This document shows, piece after piece, positions 14,828 to 23,158 of a stretch of DNA of 64,000 nt (within the stretch, counting starts at the first letter, position 1; every line of letters begins with the position of its first letter). The notes under the pieces were generated by a model. That model did no database searches. It saw only the letters and a program-made list of their open reading frames with translations, and was not told the origin of the DNA. The translations under genes and the position numbers were made by a program. This DNA comes from Streptomyces uncialis (GTDB lineage Bacteria > Actinomycetota > Actinomycetes > Streptomycetales > Streptomycetaceae): positions 8,922,001 through 8,986,000 of the forward strand of contig NZ_CP109583.1 in NCBI RefSeq assembly GCF_036250755.1, written 5' to 3'.

Positions 14828-17101
14828 ATGATCGGCATGAAGAACTTCTCTGTGAGAACGGCGCGTTGGAGCGCCCGACACCCCTGGCGCGCGATCGTCG
14901 GATGGTTCCTCTTCGTCGCCCTGTGCCTCGGGGCGGGGCTCGCCGTCGGCGGGAACCCGGCCACGTCCGAGGACTACCGCGTCGGCGAGGCCGGTCGCGC
15001 CGAGGCCATGGCGGCCGAAGGGGGCCTCCAGCAACGGCCGCTGGAACGGGTACTGATCACCGCGCCCCCCGGTTCCGGACCGCTGGACGAAGCCGCCGCC
15101 GACGCGGCCGCCCGGGACATCGCCGAGCGTATGAAGCGGCTGCCCGAGGTCCGCTCCGTGAGCGCACCCGTCCGCTCCCCGGACGGCACGGCGCTGCGGA
15201 TCGATGTGACGATGCGGGGGCCCGAGCTCGACGGCCGGAAGCACGTCGACCCGCTGCTGGCCCGCACGGCCGAGGTCGGCGAGGCCCATCCCCGGGTCCG
15301 GGTGGAGGAGGTCGGCAGCCCCTCGATCAGCAAGGGCCTCGACAAGCTGCGCGCCGACGACCTCGCCCGCACCGAGATGATCGCGCTGCCCGTCACCCTG
15401 CTGACCCTGCTGTTCGTGTTCCGCTCGTTCGCGATGGCCTTCGTCCCGCTGGTGCTGGCGCTCACGTCCATCGTCTCGGCGGTCGGGCTGTCGATGCTGG
15501 CGTCGCACGTCTTCCCGGACGCCGGGGTCGGTACCAATGTGATCCTGCTGATCGGCCTGGCCGTGGGCGTCGACTACACCCTCTTCTACCTCAAGCGGGA
15601 ACGCGAGGAGCGGGCGCGGGCCGGTGGCCGCCTGAGTCCGCACGCGGCGGTCGAGGTGGCCGCGGCCACCTCGGGACGGGCCGTCGTGGTCTCGGGGCTG
15701 GCCGTCGCCGCCTCCAGCGCCACCCTGTACCTGGTCGACGACGTCATCTTCTCCTCCATCGCCACCGGCACCATCGTGGTCACGCTGGTCGCCGTCGTCA
15801 GCTCACTGACCGTGCTTCCCGCGCTGCTGGTCAAACTCGGCGAACGCGCCGAGCGCCGGGCCGAGCGCCGCGAACGACGCCGCGCGGAGCGGCCGTCCGT
15901 GTCCCGCCCGCACGCCCGGAACCGCTGGAAGGCGCTGAACCCCCGCACGGCACGCGAGGCGCCGGACACCCGGAGGTCCACCGGTGGCCCCACCGGGGTC
16001 CTGCTGCGCGCGGTGGACCGCCGACCCGCCGCGACCCTCGCCGTCGGCGTCGTCGCGCTCCTTGCCCTCTCCGCACCGCTGCTGGGACTCAACCTCACCG
16101 ACATGGGCCGTGAGACCCACTCCCGCACCGTCCCCGCGATGCAGACGTACGACCGGCTCACCGCCGCCTACCCGGAGCTCAAGGCCACGCACCGGATCGT
16201 CGTACGCGCCGAGCCCGCGCGGGCCGACGAGGTGGCGGCCGGACTGCGTGAACTCGCCGCCCGCGCACAGTCCGACCCCGACCCCACCGGCCCCGGCACA
16301 CCCGTGACCTCCCCGGACCGCAGGACCACCCTGCTGGAACTGCCCCTCGCGCACCATGTGAGCGACCCCGGGGCCCACCGCTCGCTGGACCGGGTCCGCA
16401 CGGTCCATCTGCCGCGGACACTGGAGCGGTTGAGCGGTGCCGAGGGCGCGGTGACGGGGGACGTGGCGCGGTACACCGACTACCCCACCCACCAGAAGAA
16501 CAAGCTTCCGCTCATCATCGCCACCCTGCTGCTGGTCACCTTCGCCATGACGGTGTGGGCGTTCCGGTCCGTGGTCCTCGGTCTGATCGGCGTGGTGCTC
16601 AACCTGCTCTCCGCCGCCGCCGCGCTCGGGGTGCTCGTCCTCACCTTCCAGAACACCTGGGCCGAGGGGCTGCTCGACTTCACCTCCACCGGCTCCATCG
16701 GCTCCCGGGTCCCGCTGTTCCTCTTCGTGATCCTCTTCGGCCTGTCGATGGACTACCAGGTGTTCGTGATCAGCCGGATCAGGGAGACCGCCCAGCGCGG
16801 TGTGCCCACCCGCCAGGCCGTTCTCGACGGCATCGGCAGCTCCGCCGGGGTGGTCACGAGCGCCGCCTTCGTCATGGTGACGGTGTTCGCGAGCTTCGCC
16901 GCCCTGCATCTGATCGAGATGAAGCAGATCGGCTTCAGCCTGACCGTCGCGGTGCTCCTCGACGCCTTCGTCATCCGCGTCGTGATCCTGCCCGCCCTGA
17001 TGCTGCTGCTCGGCGACAGGGTCTGGTGGCCCGTACGCCCCGTCCCGCACCAGGCTGCCGCCCCTGACCTGCGGAGCCCCCGCCCGGAAACCGTAGGCTG
17101 A
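14828..17101 (+). CDS. MMPL/RND-family transporter
   Basis: A 757-residue membrane protein of the MmpL family with two repeated halves. Each half has one helix, a large extracytoplasmic loop and five more helices. The first helix is in RAIVGWFLFVALCLGAGLAV. The first membrane block has GTNVILLIGLAVGVDYTLFY followed by LKREREER, and the second has FLFVILFGLSMDYQVFVISR followed by IRET; the conserved D-Y pairs of MMPL proton-relay helices are present in both. Start ATG 14828 is chosen because the frame is clearly coding from there; ATG 14837 is also possible. It sits five bases upstream of a sensor kinase and regulator. Actinobacterial relatives export lipids or antibiotics; the substrate is unknown here. 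Confidence 0.92.
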   Translation: MIGMKNFSVRTARWSARHPWRAIVGWFLFVALCLGAGLAVGGNPATSEDYRVGEAGRAEAMAAEGGLQQRPLERVLITAPPGSGPLDEAAADAAARDIAERMKRLPEVRSVSAPVRSPDGTALRIDVTMRGPELDGRKHVDPLLARTAEVGEAHPRVRVEEVGSPSISKGLDKLRADDLARTEMIALPVTLLTLLFVFRSFAMAFVPLVLALTSIVSAVGLSMLASHVFPDAGVGTNVILLIGLAVGVDYTLFYLKREREERARAGGRLSPHAAVEVAAATSGRAVVVSGLAVAASSATLYLVDDVIFSSIATGTIVVTLVAVVSSLTVLPALLVKLGERAERRAERRERRRAERPSVSRPHARNRWKALNPRTAREAPDTRRSTGGPTGVLLRAVDRRPAATLAVGVVALLALSAPLLGLNLTDMGRETHSRTVPAMQTYDRLTAAYPELKATHRIVVRAEPARADEVAAGLRELAARAQSDPDPTGPGTPVTSPDRRTTLLELPLAHHVSDPGAHRSLDRVRTVHLPRTLERLSGAEGAVTGDVARYTDYPTHQKNKLPLIIATLLLVTFAMTVWAFRSVVLGLIGVVLNLLSAAAALGVLVLTFQNTWAEGLLDFTSTGSIGSRVPLFLFVILFGLSMDYQVFVISRIRETAQRGVPTRQAVLDGIGSSAGVVTSAAFVMVTVFASFAALHLIEMKQIGFSLTVAVLLDAFVIRVVILPALMLLLGDRVWWPVRPVPHQAAAPDLRSPRPETVG

Positions 17102-17106
17102 GCGGC

Positions 17107-18312
17107 ATGGACGAAGGACCGCGGACCGGCGCCGTGTCGGGAACACCCGTGCTCCACCGCTGGAACGCGGTCCTGTGGGTCCTCCTCGGACTGCTGCCGC
17201 CGGCCATCGCGACCGCTGACGACCCCACGGCGACGAGGACGGGCGTACTCGTCCTGCTGGGCGCGTTCAGCCTCAGCTACGCGCTCGCCGCCCTCTTCCC
17301 CGACCAGCCCTACCTCGGTCCGCACGGCCACCTGTACGTCCTCGCCCTGGGCATGGGCGGGGTGTCGTACCTGATGGGCGGCGGGGCCGCGCTGTACGTG
17401 TTCTCCCAGCCGCACTTCTGGATCTACGCCGCGGGTCCCGCCGCCGCGATCGGCTTCAGCGCCCTGGCCGCGATCGTCGTCGTCGCGGGGGACCTGCTGC
17501 GGGCCGGACCGGACGGCTGGTGGACCGAGCTGACCACGGGCAACGTCGTCGCGGTACCGCTCGCCTACGCGGGAAGCGTGCTGCTCGGTCTCGCCGTCCG
17601 GCGGATGACGGCGGAGAGCGAGGCCCGCGCCCGCCGGCTGGCCGACGAACTCGCCGGCGCGCGGCGGCGGCTGGCCGACATCGAGGCCGAGTCGCTGCGA
17701 CGGCAGGGCGCCACCGAGGAACGCGAGCGTCTCGCCCGGGAGATCCACGACACCCTGGCCCAGGGCTTCGCCTCCATCATCGTCCTGGCCGAGGCCGCCC
17801 GGACCGCCCTGGCCGCCGATCCCGGACGGACCGCCCAGCAACTGCGGTCGATAGAGAACACGGCACGCGAGAACTTCGCCGAGGCCAGGGCCCTCGTGGG
17901 CGCGGGCCCGCACAGCGGCCTCACCCCCGGCCCGGTGTCCCTCACCCTGCGCCGGACGCTCGACCGGTTCGCCGAGGACACCGGTATCACCCTGAACGCG
18001 GAACTCGGCGAGGTCAGCTGCGACCAGCCGACCCGGATCGCCCTGCTGCGCTGTCTCCAGGAGTCGCTCGCCAATGTCCGCAAGCACGCGGGCGCCTCCA
18101 CGGTGGCGGTGGTCCTCGCCCAGCACCCGTACGGCATCGAGCTCGAAGTCACCGATGACGGCGGCGGGTTCGTCGTGGAGGAGTCCCGGGGGTTCGGCCT
18201 CGACGGTATGCGCAAGCGGCTGGCCGAACTCGGCGGCGAGCTCACCGTCACCAGTTCGGTCGGCGACGGGACACTCGTCCTCGCCGTACTCCCCTCGAAA
18301 GGGCAGATGTGA
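17107..18312 (+). CDS. NarL-family sensor histidine kinase
   Basis: A 401-residue membrane kinase. The first 180 residues contain five or six hydrophobic segments and no recognisable extracytoplasmic sensing domain. A coiled linker (about 175-205) leads to the HisKA_3 box EERERLAREIHDTLAQGF, with the phospho-accepting His at 214. The HATPase part has the N box LQESLANVRKHA, G1 VTDDGGGF and G2 GFGLDGMRKR. It follows the MMPL gene by five bases and ends one base before the response regulator, so the three form one operon. The kinase probably controls that transporter, as intramembrane-sensing kinases next to exporters often do; this is inference. Confidence 0.93.
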   Translation: MDEGPRTGAVSGTPVLHRWNAVLWVLLGLLPPAIATADDPTATRTGVLVLLGAFSLSYALAALFPDQPYLGPHGHLYVLALGMGGVSYLMGGGAALYVFSQPHFWIYAAGPAAAIGFSALAAIVVVAGDLLRAGPDGWWTELTTGNVVAVPLAYAGSVLLGLAVRRMTAESEARARRLADELAGARRRLADIEAESLRRQGATEERERLAREIHDTLAQGFASIIVLAEAARTALAADPGRTAQQLRSIENTARENFAEARALVGAGPHSGLTPGPVSLTLRRTLDRFAEDTGITLNAELGEVSCDQPTRIALLRCLQESLANVRKHAGASTVAVVLAQHPYGIELEVTDDGGGFVVEESRGFGLDGMRKRLAELGGELTVTSSVGDGTLVLAVLPSKGQM

Positions 18313-18313
18313 C

Positions 18314-18976
18314 ATGCCGACGGACAGTCCGGCGGAGCGGGTTCTGCGCATCATCCTCGCCGACGACCACACGGTGATGCGCGCGGGCGTCGCCGCGCTG
18401 CTCGCCGCCGATCCCGGTATCGAGATCATCGGGGAGGCGGACAACGGCCGCCAGGCCGTCGAGCTCGCCGAACAGCTCGCCCCCGATGTGGCGCTGCTGG
18501 ACCTCAGGATGCCCGTGATGGACGGGGTCGACGCCACCGCCCGCATCGTGGCGGGGCCCGCGCCGACCCGGGTACTGATCCTCACCACGTACGACACCGA
18601 CGCCGAGATCGAGCGCGCCGTCGAGGCCGGGGCCATCGGCTATCTGCTCAAGGACACGACCCAGGAGCAGCTGACCGACGCGATCCGCGCCGCGGCCCGG
18701 GGCGAGACCGTGCTGGCCCCCCGGGTGGCCGAACGGCTGGTCGCCAGGATGCGGCAGCCGGCCCGGATCGCGCTGACGTCACGGGAGGCCGAGGTACTGG
18801 GCGGTGTCGCGGACGGGCTTTCCAACGCGGAGATCGGCAGACGGCTGGTCATCGCGGAGGCCACCGTCAAGACCCATCTCCTGCGGGTCTTCGCCAAGCT
18901 CGATGTCAACGACCGTACGCACGCGGTGGTGACCGCCCTGGAACGCGGCCTGCTCACCCGCCCGTCCGCCCCCTGA
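18314..18976 (+). CDS. NarL/LuxR-type response regulator
   Basis: A 220-residue regulator, partner of the kinase just upstream. The receiver domain has the acidic pocket ADD, the phospho-acceptor Asp63 in LLDLRMPVMDG, a switch Thr in LILTTYD and Lys in YLLKDTT. The C-terminal LuxR-type HTH has LTSREAEVLGGVADGLSNAEIGRRL and ATVKTHLLRVFAKL. The start ATG lies one base after the kinase stop. The nearest target is likely the MMPL operon promoter, but no site was identified. Confidence 0.94.
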   Translation: MPTDSPAERVLRIILADDHTVMRAGVAALLAADPGIEIIGEADNGRQAVELAEQLAPDVALLDLRMPVMDGVDATARIVAGPAPTRVLILTTYDTDAEIERAVEAGAIGYLLKDTTQEQLTDAIRAAARGETVLAPRVAERLVARMRQPARIALTSREAEVLGGVADGLSNAEIGRRLVIAEATVKTHLLRVFAKLDVNDRTHAVVTALERGLLTRPSAP

Positions 18977-19082
18977 CGCCTGCTCCGGTGGTCTCCCGTT
19001 CCCGCCCCGGCCCGTCCCGGTCCGCGAGGTCCGCCGCGCGCCTGTCCCACCGACGGCGGCGCAGGCGCTTGGATACCTGAAC

Positions 19083-19343
19083 ATGACTACTACCGATCCG
19101 CAGCGCTTCACCGTCCTGTTGGTCCCCGAGCACGTCGAAGGCAAGGGCGGCGCCACCGTGGAGGACTCGGCCGTGCGATCGGCGGTCGTCGAGGCGACCG
19201 GCGAGACGGGCGCCTCGGGCTACCCCCGCTATGCCGGGAACGGGATCGAGGCCGACATCGACCCGCGGACCCGTACCGTCGAGGCGCTGCTCGTCGACGG
19301 CAAGGAGCTGGTCTACGGCCTGACCGCCAAGGTCGGCTCCTGA
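19083..19343 (+). CDS. Small conserved-looking protein of unknown function
   Basis: An 86-residue, soluble, acidic protein (MTTTDPQRFTVLLVPEHVEG at its N-terminus) that I do not recognise. It has no signal peptide or membrane segment. Codon use is strongly GC-biased at third positions, so it looks coding. The start lacks a clear ribosome site, and the upstream ggatacct just before the ATG suggests a -10 element and a possibly leaderless message. The next gene starts 13 bases downstream, so the two may be co-transcribed. Confidence 0.6.
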   Translation: MTTTDPQRFTVLLVPEHVEGKGGATVEDSAVRSAVVEATGETGASGYPRYAGNGIEADIDPRTRTVEALLVDGKELVYGLTAKVGS

Positions 19344-19356
19344 GGAGCGGCGCCCG

Positions 19357-19944
19357 GTGAGTTCTCCTCCCGGAGCGGCACCGGCCGGGGGTGAGCCCCG
19401 TGGCGGTCATCAGTGGCTGACCTCTTGGGGCACCTTCATCTCCGCGATCGCGGCGGCTCTCGGGCTGGCGGTCAGCGGAGTCGCCTCCTGCGCGGCCTGG
19501 CGGGCCCTTCACGACGGGCGCGAGAACGAAGTTCGTGCGCAGGCCTCGCTCGTGACCACATGGAGCGAGAGCCACCGGGACGGCGACCACGTGGTGCATG
19601 TGGTGAACAGGTCGTTCGACGCGGTCTTCCTCTGGGCACTGCCCTTCCGCACGCCCGGTGGCGAGCGGAAGATCATCACCTCGTCGCTCCCGCCCTGCAC
19701 GGAGCTGGTGTTCGGCCCCCACAAGATCCCTCATCTCCGGGCCGCGACCAGCGGGACCACGAACGGCTTCATGTTCTACGACAGTTCCGGGACGCCCTGG
19801 GAAAGATCCCCGCTGGGACTGTTCGAGGCGAAGGCGGGGACCGTGGACGAGATCCTGAGCCGTCCCGGGACACGGACGACCCTTGCCGAGATCAAGAAGG
19901 CGGGCGGCAGTGTGAAGGCGGCACGAGAGTGCCGGAACGCGTAG
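19357..19944 (+). CDS. Unknown single-TM protein
   Basis: A 195-residue protein starting at GTG 19357 with gaggagcgg seven bases upstream. A short N-terminal tail is followed by one hydrophobic segment (FISAIAAALGLAVSGVASCA, about 28-47), then a soluble domain with beta-rich sequence (VVHVVNRSFDAVFLWALPF) outside or inside the membrane. It resembles the many actinobacterial proteins that carry one helix and a small domain of unknown role. No catalytic motif is visible. It probably shares a transcript with the small gene before it. Confidence 0.65.
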   Translation: MSSPPGAAPAGGEPRGGHQWLTSWGTFISAIAAALGLAVSGVASCAAWRALHDGRENEVRAQASLVTTWSESHRDGDHVVHVVNRSFDAVFLWALPFRTPGGERKIITSSLPPCTELVFGPHKIPHLRAATSGTTNGFMFYDSSGTPWERSPLGLFEAKAGTVDEILSRPGTRTTLAEIKKAGGSVKAARECRNA

Positions 19945-20112
19945 CCGGGCGTATCTGCTTCGGCTCGCCCCCTTGCGAGGTGCTTCCGCCTTGTACGGCG
20001 TGCTTCCGCCTCGTGCGGCGGGGGCGGTGCCTCGTGCGGCGGGGGGTCCCTGGTCATGGGGCCTGCCGGTACGACCCAGGGCTCCGGTGGCACGTTCCGT
20101 CACGCGGGCAAC

Positions 20113-20152
20113 GCCGACGGGCCGCACGGGAATCCCCGTGCGGCCCGTCGGC
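20113..20152. terminator. 18-bp perfect hairpin, convergent terminator
   Basis: Arms 20113-20130 and 20135-20152 are exact reverse complements around the loop AATC. The hairpin sits between the unknown TM gene and the convergent glycine-rich gene. The rest of 19945-20235 holds short direct repeats around gtgcttccgcct and no gene. Confidence 0.85.
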
Positions 20153-20235
20153 GGATGTCCCCGCGGGTTCACCGGTGTGCGCGGTGGGCGCGCTCCCCGC
20201 GTCAACGCGAGGTCTCCCACCGGAACTCGAACCGG

Positions 20236-21003
20236 TCAGCAGGCGGCGCCGCCCGCGCCCCCCGCGCCACCGGTGCCGGAGACGGAGCCGGGCTGGCCGG
20301 GCTGACCGGGGTTGAGGCCGTAGCAGCCCGAGCCGCCGGCGCCTCCGGCGCCGCCACGGGCCCCCGCGCCACCGGCACCGCCCACGCCTCCAGCTCCACC
20401 GGCCCCGGCGGCGCCGGTGCCACCCTTACCGCCCTGACCGCCGACTCCGCTGGTCTGGGAGGCATTGCCACGGGCGCCTCCTCCGCCGCCGGCTCCACCC
20501 GTGGCACCGGTTCCTCCGTTGCCACCAGCCCCTCCGTCGGCCCCGGCGGCGCCGTTGCCGGTCGCGCCACCGGCACCCCCGGCGCCGCCCGCGCCCCCCG
20601 CCCCACCGATTCCGGCGCCGGAGCCGACACCGCCGTTACCGCCGCGCCCGGCGGCGCCACCGGCACCGGCACTCAGCCCCGCGCCGCCCGCCCCGCCGAC
20701 GCCACCGGCACCCCCGGCATCCCCAAGAGTCCCGTTCCCGCCGTTCCCGCCGCCCGTTCCGGCGTATCCGCTCGGGTGCACCAGGGTGCCCGCACCTCCC
20801 GCGACGCCTGCGGAACCCGCGGTGCCGACGGTGCGCTGCCCGGCGCCGTTCTCGTTGCCGCCGCCGGTGCCAGGGGCACCTCCCGGGTGCGTGCTGCTGC
20901 CCGCGGTGTACTGAGCGGCTTCGGCGGCGGTGCCGAAGCCGAGAAGGGCGGCGGCGAAGAGGGCGTTGGCGCCGAGCAGGGTGGTGACACGTCGTCTGTT
21001 CAC
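20236..21003 (-). CDS. Secreted glycine-rich repeat protein
   Basis: A 255-residue protein. The chosen start is GTG 21003, seven bases after cgaggaga, which places a clean signal peptide first (MNRRRVTTLLGANALFAAAL, then FGTAAEAA). The mature chain is almost wholly GGAGGAGG/GGNGG/GTG repeats, like the PGRS region of mycobacterial PE_PGRS proteins but without a PE domain. One Cys lies near the C-terminus in GCYGLNPGQPGQPG and another is the final residue. No enzyme motif is present. Such proteins form surface or matrix material in other bacteria; the role here is unknown. A longer frame opens upstream to 21243, but it has no ribosome site and would bury the signal peptide. Confidence 0.75.
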   Translation of the reverse strand: MNRRRVTTLLGANALFAAALLGFGTAAEAAQYTAGSSTHPGGAPGTGGGNENGAGQRTVGTAGSAGVAGGAGTLVHPSGYAGTGGGNGGNGTLGDAGGAGGVGGAGGAGLSAGAGGAAGRGGNGGVGSGAGIGGAGGAGGAGGAGGATGNGAAGADGGAGGNGGTGATGGAGGGGGARGNASQTSGVGGQGGKGGTGAAGAGGAGGVGGAGGAGARGGAGGAGGSGCYGLNPGQPGQPGSVSGTGGAGGAGGAAC

Positions 21004-21291
21004 GTGGAGTCTCCTCGTGGCCCGGAGGCGGCTGTCGGAGTCGGGGGTTCCGGCACGGCGTGGGGATCGGGCCTGGTCCCGTTTCCGTGTGAGCCGGAGC
21101 AGCCCACAGGTCATAAGATCACGAAATGTCAGATATGTGATGCTTGTGGGTCTGCCGGGAACGTCGCGACCGGGGTGTCCGCGAGCCCGGGGGCCGAAGG
21201 CGGTACCCCGGCCCGCCGGAGAATGCGGGAGCGGCTCGCGCACCCAGGGAGCCGGCAGCGCCGGGGCCCGACGGGCGCGATGCCCAACTAG

Positions 21292-21308
21292 ATACCCCCC
21301 GAGGGTAT
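21292..21308. promoter_or_regulatory. Metal-repressor-type operator, copy 1
   Basis: ATACCCCCCGAGGGTAT, a 17-bp near-palindrome of the ATACCC...GGGTAT class described for CsoR-family copper repressors. It ends one base before a -35 element. Confidence 0.65.
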
Positions 21309-21338
21309 TTGACGGGTCGACGGGCCGCGGTCTAACCT
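21309..21338 (+). promoter_or_regulatory. Sigma-70-type promoter of the DUF1326 gene
   Basis: TTGACG at 21309-21314 and TAACCT at 21333-21338 with an 18-base spacer, enclosed between the two operators. Confidence 0.6.
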
Positions 21339-21349
21339 TTCGCCAGTAG

Positions 21350-21366
21350 ATACCCCTCCGGGGTAT
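21350..21366. promoter_or_regulatory. Metal-repressor-type operator, copy 2
   Basis: ATACCCCTCCGGGGTAT, the second 17-bp site, with an 8-base perfect arm on each side of one central base. It would cover the initial transcribed region of the DUF1326 message, so binding at both copies would block the promoter fully. Confidence 0.7.
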
Positions 21367-21383
21367 CAGGAAGGGGAACGGTG

Positions 21384-22025
21384 ATGACCGGGACGAACTG
21401 GCACCTCAAGGGCGAGTGGTTCGATGTATGCAGCTGCTCGATGCCCTGTCCGTGCACCTTCGCGCAGGCTCCGACGGACGGCGCCTGCCTGTTCACACTC
21501 GTCTGGCAGATCCACGAAGGGCACTTCGGGGATCTGCGCCTGGACGGCCTGGGTGTCGTGGCCCTCGGTGAGTTCGCCGGGAACATGTGGGTGGACGACC
21601 CCGACGCCACGATGGCGGCGATGTTCTACATAGACGCGAAGGGGACAGCCGCGCAGCGGGACGCCCTGGAGCAGATCTTCCGCGGCAACGCCGGGGGATG
21701 GCCGGGCAAGTTCGGATCCCTGATCAGTGAGGTACGCGGCGTGGAGTACGCCCCGATCCGGTTCGACGCCGCGGCGGACCTCGCGCACTGGGGCGCCACC
21801 GTCTCCGACAAGGTGGACGTGGGAGCCAAGGCGCTGACCGGCCCCACCGCGGACCCCACGCGCCGGGTACAGCTGATCAACGCCCCGGGGTCGGAGGTCG
21901 GGCCCGGCCAGGTCGCGACATGGGGCGTGGTGAGCGCGGACCACGCCGAGGGCTTCGACTTCTCCCGTGAGTACCGGGGCGGGTCCAGCAAGCACTTCCC
22001 GTTCGACTGGCGACCGGACGCGTAA
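21384..22025 (+). CDS. DUF1326-family protein with CxCxxxCxC motif
   Basis: A 213-residue cytosolic protein of the DUF1326 family. The N-terminus NWHLKGEWFDVCSCSMPCPC carries four cysteines (16, 18, 22, 24), a spacing suited to binding a soft metal. The rest is a beta-rich domain with LVWQIHEGHFGDLRLDGL and FAGNMWVDD, which are family hallmarks. The start is ATG 21384, six bases after aagggga; GTG 21381 is the alternative. The promoter is enclosed by two operators of the CsoR type, so copper (or another thiophilic stress) control is likely. I infer a metal-binding or metal-homeostasis role. No CsoR-like regulator gene is in the window, so the repressor acts from elsewhere. Confidence 0.85.
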   Translation: MTGTNWHLKGEWFDVCSCSMPCPCTFAQAPTDGACLFTLVWQIHEGHFGDLRLDGLGVVALGEFAGNMWVDDPDATMAAMFYIDAKGTAAQRDALEQIFRGNAGGWPGKFGSLISEVRGVEYAPIRFDAAADLAHWGATVSDKVDVGAKALTGPTADPTRRVQLINAPGSEVGPGQVATWGVVSADHAEGFDFSREYRGGSSKHFPFDWRPDA

Positions 22026-22251
22026 CGGCCGACGTGCCGGGGTCGGGCCACTCTCGCCTCGCAGGGTGGCCGCCGCCCACCTTCTCGCCCGGCCTACGGG
22101 TGGCTGTCGTCGGTCCCGCACTGACCGGAGAACATGACCGAAGTGGTCGTACCGACCCGCCGGACATGGAACTTCGCCGGGCGGGAACGCGTTGTCACAA
22201 CGACGCGCGGAACACACGCGGACGAGCAAACGGGTAGCCGAGGTGGCACGG

Positions 22252-22800
22252 ATGGCGATGTGGGACCGGATCAAGGACCAGGCCAAGGGTCTTCAGCAGT
22301 CACAGGGGGCACGTAGCTCCGGCGGCCACGGACGGCCGGCGTCGGGGTCGGGCGGAGGCTCGAAGGCTCAGCTCGTGGGCCTGCTCAAGACCCAGCTCAC
22401 CTCCCTCAAGACCGAGCTCAAGAGCGGCTCCTACCGGGACGCCAGCATGGCCATGTGCGCCTTGGTCGCGGCGGCCGACGGGTCGGTCGACCCGGCCGAG
22501 CGGCAGCATGTCGAGTCGCTGATCCTCCAGAACGACGTCTTGCAGAACTTCCCGCCGGAGCAACTGCGGCAGCGGTTCAACAAGCACGTCGACCAGCTGA
22601 TGTTCAACTTCCAGCAGGGCCGGACCGAGGCCATGCAGGAGATCGCCAAGGCGGCGAAGAAGCCGGTGGAGGCCAAGGCGGTCATCCAGACCGGCTTCGT
22701 CGTCGCCGGGGCCGACGGCTACATCGCCCCGGCCGAGGAGCAGATCCTGCGCGAGGCGTGCGTGGCGCTCGGTGTGTCCCCGCACGAGTTCGGACTCTGA
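22252..22800 (+). CDS. TerB-family tellurite-resistance-like protein
   Basis: A 182-residue cytosolic protein. After a polar, Gly/Ser-rich N-terminal tail (residues 1-40), the helical TerB domain shows ASMAMCALVAAADGSVDPAE and, in its second half, VIQTGFVVAGADGYIAPAEE, the paired acidic AxADG loops that bind metal ions in TerB. Start ATG 22252 follows gagg; GTG 22243 is in frame. TerB proteins occur in stress-response operons with TerD proteins; none is adjacent here, so this is a stand-alone copy. Confidence 0.88.
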   Translation: MAMWDRIKDQAKGLQQSQGARSSGGHGRPASGSGGGSKAQLVGLLKTQLTSLKTELKSGSYRDASMAMCALVAAADGSVDPAERQHVESLILQNDVLQNFPPEQLRQRFNKHVDQLMFNFQQGRTEAMQEIAKAAKKPVEAKAVIQTGFVVAGADGYIAPAEEQILREACVALGVSPHEFGL

Positions 22801-23158
22801 CCGGATCCCGGGCCCGGTGACCCCGGGCCGCCGTGAGCCACGCGAGGCCCGGCGGCCCGGTCGCCTCACCGGGTGAGCGGCCGTTCCCCGCCGACGAGGA
22901 GAACGCCGTCGCGGACGCCCGCCCCAACGGCTTCGTCGCCGCTGGGGCCGGGCCGCGTGAGGCCGGGCCGCGGCACGGTGGTCCGCCAAGGCTGTCCCAG
23001 GACATGGCAGGGGCGGGAAGCTGCGGCTCGCGTCATGCAGCGGCATCCGCCGGACGTCGATCGGCGCCGCACGTGATCGGTCCCGGACATGATCGGTTCC
23101 GCTGGAAGATCGGCCCAGGTCGAAGGTCGCGGTGTCCCGCGGCGGTCGGAGCACGCGT
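22801..23158. other. Intergenic region between convergent genes, with a weak hairpin
   Basis: About 360 bases with no credible gene. A short GC hairpin (ggcccgg at 22811-22817 pairing with ccgggcc at 22823-22829) directly after the TerB stop may be a terminator. Confidence 0.45.

Noticed and set aside
20260..20900. Short GGAGG-type repeat DNA as a CRISPR-like or intergenic repeat array
   Set aside because: The repeats are in-frame codons of a signal-peptide-bearing glycine-rich protein, with no spacers.
21004..21243. Longer N-terminus for the glycine-rich protein, starting at 21243
   Set aside because: It has no ribosome site and would bury the signal peptide; GTG 21003 has cgaggaga at the right distance.
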